This document shows positions 1-8,487 of a stretch of DNA of 37,426 nt, in pieces. Positions within the stretch are counted from its first letter, which is position 1; each line of letters starts with the position of its first letter. Both the position numbers and the translations under genes were made by a program. The notes under the pieces were generated by a model that did no database searches, was not told where the DNA came from, and worked only from the letters and a program-made list of their open reading frames with translations. The DNA comes from Bacteroidales bacterium (lineage in GTDB: Bacteria; Bacteroidota; Bacteroidia; Bacteroidales; Muribaculaceae), in contig JAJBVL010000003.1 in NCBI GenBank assembly GCA_020859845.1, positions 1 through 37,426 on the forward strand, in the 5' to 3' direction.

Positions 1-57
1 TTTGACTTTTTCCTAATGCCTCGGAAATCTGTCAACCTTTTTCAGTTCAAGTCACAT

Positions 58-248
58 CAGTTCCCCGCTGCGGTAGCTTTCGCAGTGCAGCGGCCCTCCG
101 CTGCTCATTAAGCGTCGGCCCTCCGACGCGACTTTATGGACATCGTCTTGTGGGATTAATGGATATCGCCTTGTGAGAGCCAGAGGGCTGGCTCAAAAGG
201 AGCGGCGGAGGGGCGCCGCACTGCGAAAGCTGCCGCAGGCGGGGACTG
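58..248. repeat. Composite inverted repeat (REP-like palindrome)
   Basis: Two arms of about 49 nt, at 58-106 and 200-248, are near-perfect reverse complements with only a few mismatches or single-base shifts. The roughly 93-nt centre carries its own hairpins: gcgtcgg/ccgacgc within 112-129 and gagccag/ctggctc within 177-194. It also holds a 17-nt direct repeat with two differences (136-152 and 160-176). This nested architecture, in a non-coding stretch, resembles dispersed REP/BIME-type elements rather than a terminator. A second element of the same design but different sequence lies at 8247-8476. The structure is read directly; the REP assignment is inference. Confidence 0.75.
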
Positions 249-557
249 CCCTAGTCGCATGGCCTCCGCGACTTTCCGCGCTCTCCGTAGACTAACCCTT
301 CATCGTTGTCGGCGGTGGCGGCGCCTCTCCACGACTACGAATTTTATACGAATTTCGCGAATTAGACGAATTGGCTGACGCCAGTGGAATCCCCGAGGCG
401 CCCCCAGAGGCGAAAAACGTCCTTCGAAGGAGCAAAATTGGCCCGAAAAACGTCTTCCCCAAAGATATAAAATATGTTAATCGCTTGTTGCTCTACATTA
501 TAAGTTCTATTATTGCAAAATAGTTTTCACACAGCACTTTTCTGACTTATTTGAATT
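249..557. other. Non-coding stretch upstream of the YgjP-like gene
   Basis: I see no credible gene here. It contains the acgaatt repeat cluster at 336-372, a short direct repeat cgaaaaacgtc (411-421 and 444-454), a small palindrome ccttcgaagg (421-430), and an AT-rich stretch from about 460 onward that probably holds the promoter of the next gene. The sequence TAGTTTTC (521-528) is a one-mismatch match to the Bacteroidota -7 box, with no convincing -33 partner. Confidence 0.5.
336..372. repeat. Short interspersed acgaatt repeats
   Basis: Four closely spaced copies of a (t/g)(a/c)cgaatt-like unit occur at about 336-343, 347-354, 357-362 and 365-372, spaced about 8-11 nt. They sit in a non-coding region between the composite inverted repeat and the first gene. 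Function unknown: they could be a degenerate intergenic repeat family or a cluster of protein-binding sites. Confidence 0.55.
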
Positions 558-1121
558 ATGACGGTAAAGGTAACATGGAGGCATAAGCGCTCGGGCATCT
601 CAATGAGAGTCACCAAGAAGGGGGAGGTGCTGGTCTCTGCCCCGGTGGGGATGGAGCGACGAGAGGTGTTGCGCTTCATCTCCGACCACCAGCAATGGAT
701 AGAGGGAGCTCTGGAGCGCCAAGCTAAAGCGCGCCAGACGGAAAGCTCCTTCTTCGGGCAGCTGCCACTCACCACGAAGGCCGAGATCAAGGACGCTTCG
801 CAGCGCCTCCAGGCCGTGGTGGCTCCTATGGTGGAGCATCACTCGGAGGCGATGAAGGTGCGCCCTGCCTGCATCACCTTTCGCGCCACCCGCTCGCGCT
901 GGGGAAGCTGCAACCCGCTCACACGCCGCATCAATCTCAGCATCTATCTGCTCCTCCTCCCCGAGTGGTGTATAGAGCATGTGGTGGTCCACGAACTGGC
1001 TCATCTTCTGGTCCCCAACCACAGCGCAGCCTTCTACGCTATAATGGACATTCACTTCCCACGATGGCGCGAAGCTCGCGCCCTGACGCATCGTCTAAGC
1101 CGACTGGAGGAGGCTTTGTAA
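558..1121 (+). CDS. YgjP-like zinc metallopeptidase (DUF45/M48-like)
   Basis: A 187-residue predicted cytoplasmic protein of the YgjP/DUF45 metallohydrolase family. The zinc motif HELAH places ligands at His145 and His149 with Glu146 as catalytic base, and the following PNHSAAF supplies a third His at 155. The family hallmark RATRSRWGSC precedes it at about residues 109-118. The N-terminal part carries the usual short beta-rich region. There is no signal peptide or membrane segment. It is slightly shorter than many family members (about 230 residues). The gene stands alone, with about 225 nt before the efflux operon. Substrate is unknown for the family. The ATG at 558 is the only sensible start. 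Confidence 0.85.
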   Translation: MTVKVTWRHKRSGISMRVTKKGEVLVSAPVGMERREVLRFISDHQQWIEGALERQAKARQTESSFFGQLPLTTKAEIKDASQRLQAVVAPMVEHHSEAMKVRPACITFRATRSRWGSCNPLTRRINLSIYLLLLPEWCIEHVVVHELAHLLVPNHSAAFYAIMDIHFPRWREARALTHRLSRLEEAL

Positions 1122-1230
1122 AGTTGGCCAATATTTCTTATCGCGATTGGTCGAAAAGTCGAATTTTGTGTTCTATTGGACGAATGGTGTTAAATAGTTC
1201 AAATTATTATGACATTTATGCAATGAGCAA

Positions 1231-1262
1231 TTTTCAGTTTGGCTAAGGAATGAGTAACTTTG
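1231..1262 (+). promoter_or_regulatory. Putative promoter of the RND efflux operon
   Basis: TAACTTTG at 1255-1262 matches the Bacteroidota -7 consensus TAnnTTTG exactly. A T-rich stretch at 1231-1234 lies about 20 nt upstream where the -33 element is expected; a better TTTG (1238-1241) is too close at 13 nt. Transcription would start near 1269, giving a leader of roughly 75-80 nt before the ATG at 1347. Confidence 0.5.
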
Positions 1263-1346
1263 CACCCTGATAAAGACCAATCATAACGTATTTTTATCCA
1301 ATCATCAAGTATAAAACATAGTATAAACGATAATAAAACGCAACGT

Positions 1347-2528
1347 ATGAACTTGAATGTGCTAAAACTGACCGGCACCGCTCTCGCCGGTATGGCTATC
1401 ACAGTAATGACAGGATGCGGCGGTGGCCAAGAAGCAGGCCAGATGGGCAGCATGGCTCCCCAGATTGCCGTTGAGACCCTTTCACCCTCATCTACACAGC
1501 TTGAGTCGACCTATCCCGCCACCATCAAGGGAAAGACCGACATCGAGATTCGTCCACAGGTGACCGGCTTTATAACCAAAGTTCATGTAGACGAAGGTCA
1601 GCATGTGAAGAAGGGACAGCTGCTCTTCACGCTCGACCAGGTGCAATATCAAGCAGCCGTCGACCAGGCTCAGGCCGCTGTCAACTCCGCTCAGACGGCA
1701 GTAAGCACTGCCCAGCTCACCAACGACAATAAGCGTCGGCTCTACGAAAAGAACATCATCAGCCAATATGAATATCAGCTGTCGGAAAACGACCTCCAGT
1801 CAGCAAAGGCCGCCTTGGCGCAGGCTCAGGCAGCTCTCATCAACGCTAAGAAAAACTTGGCCTACACCGAGGTGACCTCGCCCAGCGACGGCGTGGTGGG
1901 TACGATCCCCAACCGCGAAGGTTCGCTCGCTTCTCCCTCGTCGACCCAAGCGCTGACCACCATCAGCGACAACGGACAGGTGTACGCCTACTTCTCGCTC
2001 ACCGAAAAAGACCTGCTCCAGCTCACCGACAACGGCAAGCGCTCGCTCAACGAGGCTATCGCCTCGATGCCCGAAGTGGACCTGCGTCTGGCCGACGGCA
2101 CTATCTATCCCTACAAGGGCAAGGTGGCCACCGTCAGCGGTGTGATCGACAGCTCGACAGGCGCTGCCAGCGTGCGTGCCCTCTTTGACAACCCCTCGGG
2201 GATGCTGCGCAGCGGCTCCACGGGCAACATCGTGATGCCCTACTCGGAGGAAAACGTAATCCTTATCCCCCAGAAGGCCACCTACGAGCTGCAAGACCGC
2301 AAGTTTGTCTATCTTGTCAACGACAGCAACCAAGTGAAGTCGGCCCCCATCACCATCCTTCCTCAGAACGATGGCAAATACTACGTGGTGACCAGCGGCC
2401 TGAAGGCTGGCGACCGCATAGCCGTGGAGGGCGTAGGCTCCAAGCTTAAGGAAGGCCTCACCATCCAGCCCATCACCGCTGCCCAGGAGGCTGCCCAGCA
2501 GCAGACCGAGGGTCTCGGTTCCAACTAA
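1347..2528 (+). CDS. RND efflux membrane-fusion lipoprotein (AcrA/MexA type)
   Basis: A 393-residue periplasmic adaptor linking the inner-membrane RND pump to the outer-membrane channel. The N-terminus is a lipoprotein signal with lipobox VMTGC; Cys24 would be lipidated. After it come a barrel-sandwich (lipoyl-like) half with IRPQVTGFITKVHVDEGQHV, an Ala/Gln-rich coiled-coil hairpin at about residues 110-170, the second lipoyl half around TEVTSPSDGVVG, then beta-barrel and membrane-proximal domains. It is first in a four-gene operon, 68 nt before the permease. Antibiotics, bile salts or fatty acids are the usual substrates; the actual substrate cannot be read from the sequence. Confidence 0.93.
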   Translation: MNLNVLKLTGTALAGMAITVMTGCGGGQEAGQMGSMAPQIAVETLSPSSTQLESTYPATIKGKTDIEIRPQVTGFITKVHVDEGQHVKKGQLLFTLDQVQYQAAVDQAQAAVNSAQTAVSTAQLTNDNKRRLYEKNIISQYEYQLSENDLQSAKAALAQAQAALINAKKNLAYTEVTSPSDGVVGTIPNREGSLASPSSTQALTTISDNGQVYAYFSLTEKDLLQLTDNGKRSLNEAIASMPEVDLRLADGTIYPYKGKVATVSGVIDSSTGAASVRALFDNPSGMLRSGSTGNIVMPYSEENVILIPQKATYELQDRKFVYLVNDSNQVKSAPITILPQNDGKYYVVTSGLKAGDRIAVEGVGSKLKEGLTIQPITAAQEAAQQQTEGLGSN

Positions 2529-2596
2529 GGAGATGACCCTCACCTCCGCATAACCAATCAAATCACAGTAAATCCTTACTGTAGAAACAACAACGG

Positions 2597-5500
2597 ATGA
2601 AACTAGATACGTTTATTAACCGCCCGGTGCTTTCGACGGTTATCTCACTGTTTATAGTGCTGTTGGGTCTCATCGGCTTGGTATCGCTGCCGGTAACCCA
2701 ATATCCTGACATCGCACCCCCTACCATCTCGGTGACCACGACCTACACCGGCGCCAACGCCCAGGCCGTGCTCAACTCCGTGATAGCTCCTCTGGAGGAG
2801 AGTATCAACGGTGCCGAGGGTATGACATATATGGAGTCAACGGCTACCAACACTGGCTCCGCCACCATCAACGTCTACTTCGAGCAAGGCTTTGACCCCG
2901 ACATGGCCGCTGTCGACGTGCAAAACCGTGTGGCCAAGGCACAGAGCCTACTCCCCGCCGAGGTGACCCAGGTGGGCGTCTTGACTCAGAAGCGCCAAAG
3001 CTCTATGCTCGTGGGTATCGTTCTCTATGACGAAAGCGGCAACTACCCCGAAAACTTCGTAGAAAACTACATGAAGATCAACATCGTGCCGCCGCTGCAG
3101 CGTATCTCTGGTGTGGGCGACGTGATGGTGATGGGTGCCGACTACTCGATGCGTATATGGCTCAAGCCCGACGTGATGGCCCAGTACAATCTGATGCCCA
3201 GCGACGTCACCAGCGCCCTGGCTGAGCAGAATATTGAGGCCGCTCCGGGTGCATTTGGCGAACAAGGCAATCAGACCTTCCAGTACACGATGAAGTACAA
3301 GGGGCGTCTGGTGCAGCCTGAGGAGTTTGAGGACATCGTGATCCGCGCCAACAGCAACGGCGAGATCCTCCGCCTGAAGGATGTGGCCGACGTGGAGCTG
3401 GGACGTGTGACCTACGGCTTCCACGGCAAGCAGAACGGCAAGACAGGCGTGACGGCCATCGTGTACCAGACGGCCGGCTCCAATGCTACCCAGATTATCA
3501 ACGACTGCTTGAAGTTTGTAGAGAAGGATGTTGAGCCTGAGCTCCCCGAGGGCTTGGCCATCGCAATCCCTATGAACAACAACGACTTCCTCTACGCGTC
3601 GATCCACCACGTGCTTCAGACTCTTATTGAGGCCTTCATCCTGGTGTTCTTCGTGACTTACCTCTTCCTCCAAGACTTCCGCTCCACTATCATCCCGGCC
3701 ATCGCCATCCCTGTGGCCTTGATAGGTACATTCTTCGGTATGAAGCTCATCGGCTTCTCCGTCAACCTCATCACCCTGTCGGCTCTCGTGCTCGCTATCG
3801 CGATTGTGGTCGACGACGCCATTGTGGTGGTGGAGGCGGTACATGCGAAGCTCGACGTGGGCTACAAGAGTGCCCGCAAGGCGTCGATCGACGCCATGAG
3901 CGAAATCGGCGGCGCCATCGTCTCCATCACGTTGGTCATGATGCTCGTGTTTATCCCCGTGTCGTTCATGTCGGGCACGTCGGGTGTGTTCTATCGCCAG
4001 TTTGGTCTTACGATGGCCATCGCTATCGGCCTGTCGGCTATCAACGCCTTGACGCTGTCGCCAGCCCTTTGCGCCGTGTTCTTGAAGCCTCACAACGCCG
4101 ACGGCCATGAATCATCGCTCAAGGAGCGCATGGGCGCTGCATATAGCGCTGCTGGCGAGGCAGTGAAGGGTGCCTACAAGAAGCGTTTCACTCTCGACAT
4201 GCCCCCTATCATCACCTTCTTGCTGCTCTGTGCCACGATTACCTTCATGGTGCTCGGATGGTTTAACTTTGAGAACGTCACCCTCAGCATCGTTGCTATC
4301 GTAGTGGCGCTGCTCACCATCTGTGGTATCTTTGGCAAGCGTTTCCAGAATGCTTTTGAACGCACCTACTCACGCGTGCTCAAGAGCTACGACAAGGTTG
4401 TGGCCATGTTTATCAAGATGAAGATGGTGTCGCTGGCCATTGTGGCCGTGGCTATCGGCATCCTGGTATGGCTTATGTCTATCACTCCTACGGCCCTCGT
4501 GCCCAACGAAGACACCGGCGTAATCTTTGCCATGGTCGACATGCCCCCGGGCACCTCGCAAGAGCGCACCGGCGAGACTCTCGACAAGCTCGACTCGATT
4601 ATTGGCTCAGTGCCTGGCGTGAGATCGCGTACGATGATCAACGGCTATAGCTTCCTTTCGGGCCAAGGTGCCACCTATGGTACGTTTATTATCAAGCTCA
4701 AGGACTGGGCCGAGCGCGACGACAGCCAAAGCGCCGACAATATCATCCTCCAGCTTTATGGCTTGACTGGCCAGCTTATCAAGGATGGCCGCGTGGTAAT
4801 ATTCGCGCCTCCTATGATCTCGGGTTACTCGGCCACCAACGGTTTTGAGGTGAAGATGCAGGATAAGACTGGTGGCGACATCAACGACTTCTATGCCATC
4901 GTAATGAACTTCCTCGCTCAGCTCAACCAGCAGCCGGAAATCCAGATGGCTTACACGGCGTTCAACCCCTCGTTCCCACAATATATGGTGGATGTGGATG
5001 CTGCCAAGTGTAAGCAAGCAGGCATCTCGCCACAGACCGTGCTCTCTACGCTGCAGGGCTACTATGGTGGTCTCTACGTGTCAAACTTCAACCGCTTCGG
5101 TAAGCTCTACCGCGTGATGATGCAGGCTTCGCCCGAGGCTCGTGTAAGCCCCGAGACGCTCTCGAGCATCAAGGTGCGCAACGGCAACGAGATGGCCTCT
5201 ATCTCCAACTTCGTCACCCTGACCCGTGTATACGGTCCCGACGTGTTGAACCGCTTCAACATGTTCCAGTCAATGTCGGTATCAGGTACTCCTAACCCTG
5301 GCTTCTCGTCGGGCGACGCCCTAGCAGCTATCGAGCGCGTGGCCAACGAGACCCTCCCCGCCGGTTATGGCTTTGAGTATGCCGGTATGACACGTGAGGA
5401 AGGCAACCAGAGCAGCAACTCCACGGCCATCATCTTCGGCCTCTGTCTGCTCTTCGTCTACCTGCTGCTCTCCGCTCAGTATGAGAGCTACATCCTCCCC

Positions 5501-5986
5501 TGGGCCGTTATCCTCTCGATACCTTTTGGTCTTATGGGCTCATTTATCTTTGCCCAGATCTTTGGTGTCTCCAACAACATCTACCTGCAGATTGCTCTCA
5601 TCATGCTTATCGGTCTGTTGGCCAAGAACGCCATCCTTATCGTGGAGTTTGCGCTCGAACGCCGCCGCACCGGTATGAGCATCGTCAACGCCTCAATCCA
5701 AGGAGCCTCGGCTCGTCTGCGTCCTATCCTTATGACATCGTTGGCGCTGATTATCGGTCTGTTGCCTATGATGTTTGCCCACGGTGTAGGCGCCAATGGT
5801 AACCGCGCCCTCGGTGTAGGCTCCATCGGCGGTATGCTCATCGGTATGATACTCCAAATCTTTATCGTGCCCTGCCTCTTCGTAATCTTCCAGATTATCC
5901 AAGAGAAGTTCACGCCGCTCAAGTGGGAGGATACCGACAACGAAGGCATCGAGAACGAAATCGAGCAGTATGCTCCTGGTAACTAA
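2597..5986 (+). CDS. RND efflux permease (AcrB/HAE1 type) with extra insertion
   Basis: A 1129-residue inner-membrane drug/proton antiporter of the HAE1 family. It begins with the standard MKLDTFINRPVLSTV start. TM4 has the proton-relay pair Asp406-Asp407 (IVVDDAIVVVEA) and TM10 has the matching Lys1010 (LLAKNAILIVEF). Two large periplasmic loops with porter motifs are present. E. coli AcrB has 1049 residues. Much of the excess is an insertion between TM6 and TM7: a charged linker, then two added hydrophobic segments at about residues 537-556 and 561-580, with TM7 starting only near residue 610 (about 539 in AcrB). It lies between the adaptor and outer-membrane factor genes (68 and 20 nt spacers), so the three form one pump. 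Confidence 0.95.
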   Translation: MKLDTFINRPVLSTVISLFIVLLGLIGLVSLPVTQYPDIAPPTISVTTTYTGANAQAVLNSVIAPLEESINGAEGMTYMESTATNTGSATINVYFEQGFDPDMAAVDVQNRVAKAQSLLPAEVTQVGVLTQKRQSSMLVGIVLYDESGNYPENFVENYMKINIVPPLQRISGVGDVMVMGADYSMRIWLKPDVMAQYNLMPSDVTSALAEQNIEAAPGAFGEQGNQTFQYTMKYKGRLVQPEEFEDIVIRANSNGEILRLKDVADVELGRVTYGFHGKQNGKTGVTAIVYQTAGSNATQIINDCLKFVEKDVEPELPEGLAIAIPMNNNDFLYASIHHVLQTLIEAFILVFFVTYLFLQDFRSTIIPAIAIPVALIGTFFGMKLIGFSVNLITLSALVLAIAIVVDDAIVVVEAVHAKLDVGYKSARKASIDAMSEIGGAIVSITLVMMLVFIPVSFMSGTSGVFYRQFGLTMAIAIGLSAINALTLSPALCAVFLKPHNADGHESSLKERMGAAYSAAGEAVKGAYKKRFTLDMPPIITFLLLCATITFMVLGWFNFENVTLSIVAIVVALLTICGIFGKRFQNAFERTYSRVLKSYDKVVAMFIKMKMVSLAIVAVAIGILVWLMSITPTALVPNEDTGVIFAMVDMPPGTSQERTGETLDKLDSIIGSVPGVRSRTMINGYSFLSGQGATYGTFIIKLKDWAERDDSQSADNIILQLYGLTGQLIKDGRVVIFAPPMISGYSATNGFEVKMQDKTGGDINDFYAIVMNFLAQLNQQPEIQMAYTAFNPSFPQYMVDVDAAKCKQAGISPQTVLSTLQGYYGGLYVSNFNRFGKLYRVMMQASPEARVSPETLSSIKVRNGNEMASISNFVTLTRVYGPDVLNRFNMFQSMSVSGTPNPGFSSGDALAAIERVANETLPAGYGFEYAGMTREEGNQSSNSTAIIFGLCLLFVYLLLSAQYESYILPWAVILSIPFGLMGSFIFAQIFGVSNNIYLQIALIMLIGLLAKNAILIVEFALERRRTGMSIVNASIQGASARLRPILMTSLALIIGLLPMMFAHGVGANGNRALGVGSIGGMLIGMILQIFIVPCLFVIFQIIQEKFTPLKWEDTDNEGIENEIEQYAPGN

Positions 5987-6006
5987 GCTATACAAGAAGA
6001 AAAAAA

Positions 6007-7395
6007 ATGAGAACCAAACATCTGATATTAACCGCAGCTGCAGCACTGACTCTTACAGTGCTGCCCAGCTGCAACATATACGGCAAGTTTAAGGTTGCTG
6101 ACCAGAGCGAGATGACGCGCGAATATGCAGAGGCTCTCAAGCAGCTGCCAGCAGAGGATGCCTTTGGCAATCTGCAGTGGGAAGAGGTGTTTACCGACCC
6201 ACAGCTCGCCGACCTTATCCGCATGGCCCTCGCCAACAACAAAGACCTCAAGAACGCCAAGCTCAACGTTGACATTGCCCACGCTCAGCTCAAGGGTGCC
6301 AAGCTCAGCTTCCTTCCCTCGCTGGCCCTCGGCCCCAACGGCACAGGCTCCAAGATAGGCTCCTACGACTGGTCGTGGAGCTATCAGCTGCCCTTCTCGG
6401 TGTCGTGGGAGGTTGACGTGTTTGGCAAGCTGCTCAACACCAAACGCTCGGCACAGGCTGCCTACTATCAGAGCGAAGCCTATCAGCAGGCTGTACGCTC
6501 GCAGATAATAGCTGCCGTGGCCAACTGCTACTATGGCATTATGGCCATCAACAATCAGCTTATCCTCAACCGCGAGACCGCCGAAAACTGGCGCGAGAGC
6601 GTAGAGGTGATGAAAAACCTCAAGGAGGCTGGCCGCTTGACGGAGGCTGCCGTGGTGCAGAGCCGCGCTCAATACTACAGCATCTTGGCGTCGATTACCG
6701 ACATCGAGGTGTCGCAACGTCAGCTCTACAACACCATGTCGCTGCTGCTCAACGTGATGCCTCAGGACTGGGTGGTGACTGGCGACAACTTCCTCCAGGC
6801 ACCGGCCAACATCGTGCGTGAGGGCGTACCCATGCGCGAACTGGCATCGCGCCCCGATGTGCTTTCGGCTGAGATGAGCCTGGCCTCGGCCTACTACACT
6901 ACGGCCAACGCTCGCGCTCAGTTCTACCCCGGCCTTGCTATCTCTTGCAATGGCGGCTTTACCGACCTGATAGGCTCGGTGGTGAAGAATCCTGCCGAAT
7001 TCTTTATCAACCTCGCTGGGTCGCTCACCATCCCCATCTTCTCGCGTGGCCAGAACATTGCTCGCCTGGAGGCTGCCAAGGCCCAACAGGAGCAGGCGCT
7101 CAACACCTTTGAATATACGCTGATGAACGCCAGCGCCGAGGTGAGCAACGCCCTCGTCACCTATCAGAAGAGTCTTGAGAAACAAGACGACCTGACGGTG
7201 ATGGTTGACCAATTTGAGAAGAGCGTTGAGTATACTCAGGAGCTGCTGAGCATGGGTACTTCGGGCACCACCTATCTCGAAGTGCTGACAGCCCAGCAGA
7301 GCCTCCTCTCAGCCCAGATGGCCGAGATCTCCAATCGCCAGACAACGGCTCAGGCAGTGGTCAACCTCTATCAGAGCCTCGGCGGCGGACGCTAA
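6007..7395 (+). CDS. Outer-membrane efflux factor, lipoprotein (TolC/OprM family)
   Basis: A 462-residue outer-membrane channel component of the NodT/OprM type. The signal peptide ends in lipobox LPSC, so Cys22 would be lipidated. The protein has the two-fold repeat typical of the family, each half with long amphipathic helices, for example around NNKDLKNAKLNVDIAHAQL and ANARAQFYPGLAIS. Length is normal. It starts 20 nt after the permease, and the LpxA-like gene follows after 31 nt, which indicates co-transcription. It should form the trimeric exit duct of this pump. Confidence 0.93.
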   Translation: MRTKHLILTAAAALTLTVLPSCNIYGKFKVADQSEMTREYAEALKQLPAEDAFGNLQWEEVFTDPQLADLIRMALANNKDLKNAKLNVDIAHAQLKGAKLSFLPSLALGPNGTGSKIGSYDWSWSYQLPFSVSWEVDVFGKLLNTKRSAQAAYYQSEAYQQAVRSQIIAAVANCYYGIMAINNQLILNRETAENWRESVEVMKNLKEAGRLTEAAVVQSRAQYYSILASITDIEVSQRQLYNTMSLLLNVMPQDWVVTGDNFLQAPANIVREGVPMRELASRPDVLSAEMSLASAYYTTANARAQFYPGLAISCNGGFTDLIGSVVKNPAEFFINLAGSLTIPIFSRGQNIARLEAAKAQQEQALNTFEYTLMNASAEVSNALVTYQKSLEKQDDLTVMVDQFEKSVEYTQELLSMGTSGTTYLEVLTAQQSLLSAQMAEISNRQTTAQAVVNLYQSLGGGR

Positions 7396-7426
7396 TCCAA
7401 TAACCTTAAATACAACACGGAAAGCT

Positions 7427-8221
7427 ATGGCAAAATACCTCAGTCCACAGGCCTATATTGATCCATCGGCCAAAATAGGAGAGAATGTGACAATCCATGC
7501 TTTCGCCTACATCGACAAGAATGTGGAGATAGGCGAGGGCTGCGAAGTGATGCCGTTTACCAGCATCATCCGCGGCACACGCATCGGCAAGAACAACAAG
7601 TTTTATCAAGGCTCTATCATCGGAGCCGATCCTCAGGACTTTCGCTGGAAGGGCGAAGAAACCTACTGCTATATCGGCGACAACAACGTGATTCGCGAGA
7701 ATGTCATCATCAACCGAGGCATCCACTCGGAGGGTGGCACACGTATTGGCAACGATTGCATTATCATGGCCGAGACCCATATTGGACACGACAGCCGTAT
7801 CAAGGGCAAGTGTGTGCTTGGCAACGGCGTGACCATCGCTGGCGACACGGAGATTGGCCAATGCACTATCCTCTCATCGGGAGCTATGCTCCACGAGAAT
7901 GGCTCGATAGGCGATTGGGTGCTCATCAAGGGCGGTTGTCGCATCACTGGCAATGTGCCTCCCTTTGTCATCATGGCCCACAATCCCGCCAGCTACTTTG
8001 GCGTGAATGCATTTATCATGCGCAAGAAGGGTTTCACCGACGAGCAGATCGACGATGTGGCCAAGGCCTATCGCCACGTGTATCAGACAGGCACCTCGGT
8101 GTTTAACGCTCTGAAGCGTATCGAAGCCGACGTGCAGCCCTCAGAGGTGCGCGATGCTATCGTTGACTATATTCGTAGCAAGAATCTGAAGATAGTAGCA
8201 ATCCCACGCGACCTGGAGTAA
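7427..8221 (+). CDS. LpxA-like acyl-ACP:UDP-GlcNAc O-acyltransferase paralog
   Basis: A 264-residue left-handed beta-helix acyltransferase with hexapeptide repeats over roughly residues 10-180 and an LpxA-type helical C-terminus. E. coli LpxA is 262 residues. The HIGHD motif (His118, His121) matches E. coli HIAHD, whose second His (His125) is the catalytic base. Two other E. coli active-site positions differ: His144 corresponds to Asp140, and the VHQF motif reads LHEN (His156-Glu157). Bacteroidales normally carry lpxA beside lpxD and lpxC-fabZ, whereas this copy closes an efflux operon. It may therefore be a paralog with altered sugar or acyl specificity. The family call is firm; the exact reaction is inference. 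Confidence 0.8.
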   Translation: MAKYLSPQAYIDPSAKIGENVTIHAFAYIDKNVEIGEGCEVMPFTSIIRGTRIGKNNKFYQGSIIGADPQDFRWKGEETYCYIGDNNVIRENVIINRGIHSEGGTRIGNDCIIMAETHIGHDSRIKGKCVLGNGVTIAGDTEIGQCTILSSGAMLHENGSIGDWVLIKGGCRITGNVPPFVIMAHNPASYFGVNAFIMRKKGFTDEQIDDVAKAYRHVYQTGTSVFNALKRIEADVQPSEVRDAIVDYIRSKNLKIVAIPRDLE

Positions 8222-8246
8222 TATGGGAAAACGTACCCGGATGGTT

Positions 8247-8476
8247 GGCTCCGAAGGAGCCCATCTTCTGAATAGCCACGGGCTTTAGCCCGCCGTTTAG
8301 GCAAGAGAGAAGCGTCTGAAAGACGCCCTTGTAGAACTTAGCCTCTTATTAGGCATATTCTCCATAAGGGCGTCTTTCAGACGCTTCTCCCTTCTCTTGC
8401 CACCACGGGCTAAAGCCCGCGGCTATTCAGAAAGGTCGCCTTTCAGGCGATACGCAGAAAGGTCTATCCCTTTCTG
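8247..8476. repeat. Long composite palindrome with nested hairpins
   Basis: Arms at 8268-8330 (63 nt) and 8366-8430 (65 nt) are reverse complements apart from a few bases. Each arm contains smaller palindromes: gggctttagccc and gcgtctgaaagacgc. Further hairpins flank it: ggctcc/ggagcc (8247-8261), tcgcctttcaggcga (8437-8451) and cagaaagg/cctttctg (8455-8476). It fills the gap between the convergent LpxA-like and metH genes. It may act as a bidirectional transcription barrier or mRNA stabiliser, but no clear T-run is present. The nested REP-like design mirrors the element at 58-248 although the sequences differ. Confidence 0.85.
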
Positions 8477-8487
8477 ACGGTATTGAC

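Noticed and set aside
2948..4108. Long open frame (386 codons) on the minus strand inside the RND permease gene
   Set aside because: It is antisense to a clear gene, His/Asp/Arg-rich with no recognisable domain; it arises from codon bias of the real frame.
6028..7212. 394-codon open frame opposite the outer-membrane factor gene
   Set aside because: Antisense shadow with no domain; the plus-strand gene has lipobox and family repeats.
8455..8476. Hairpin as a classical metH terminator
   Set aside because: No T-run follows on the minus strand; treated as part of the composite palindrome.
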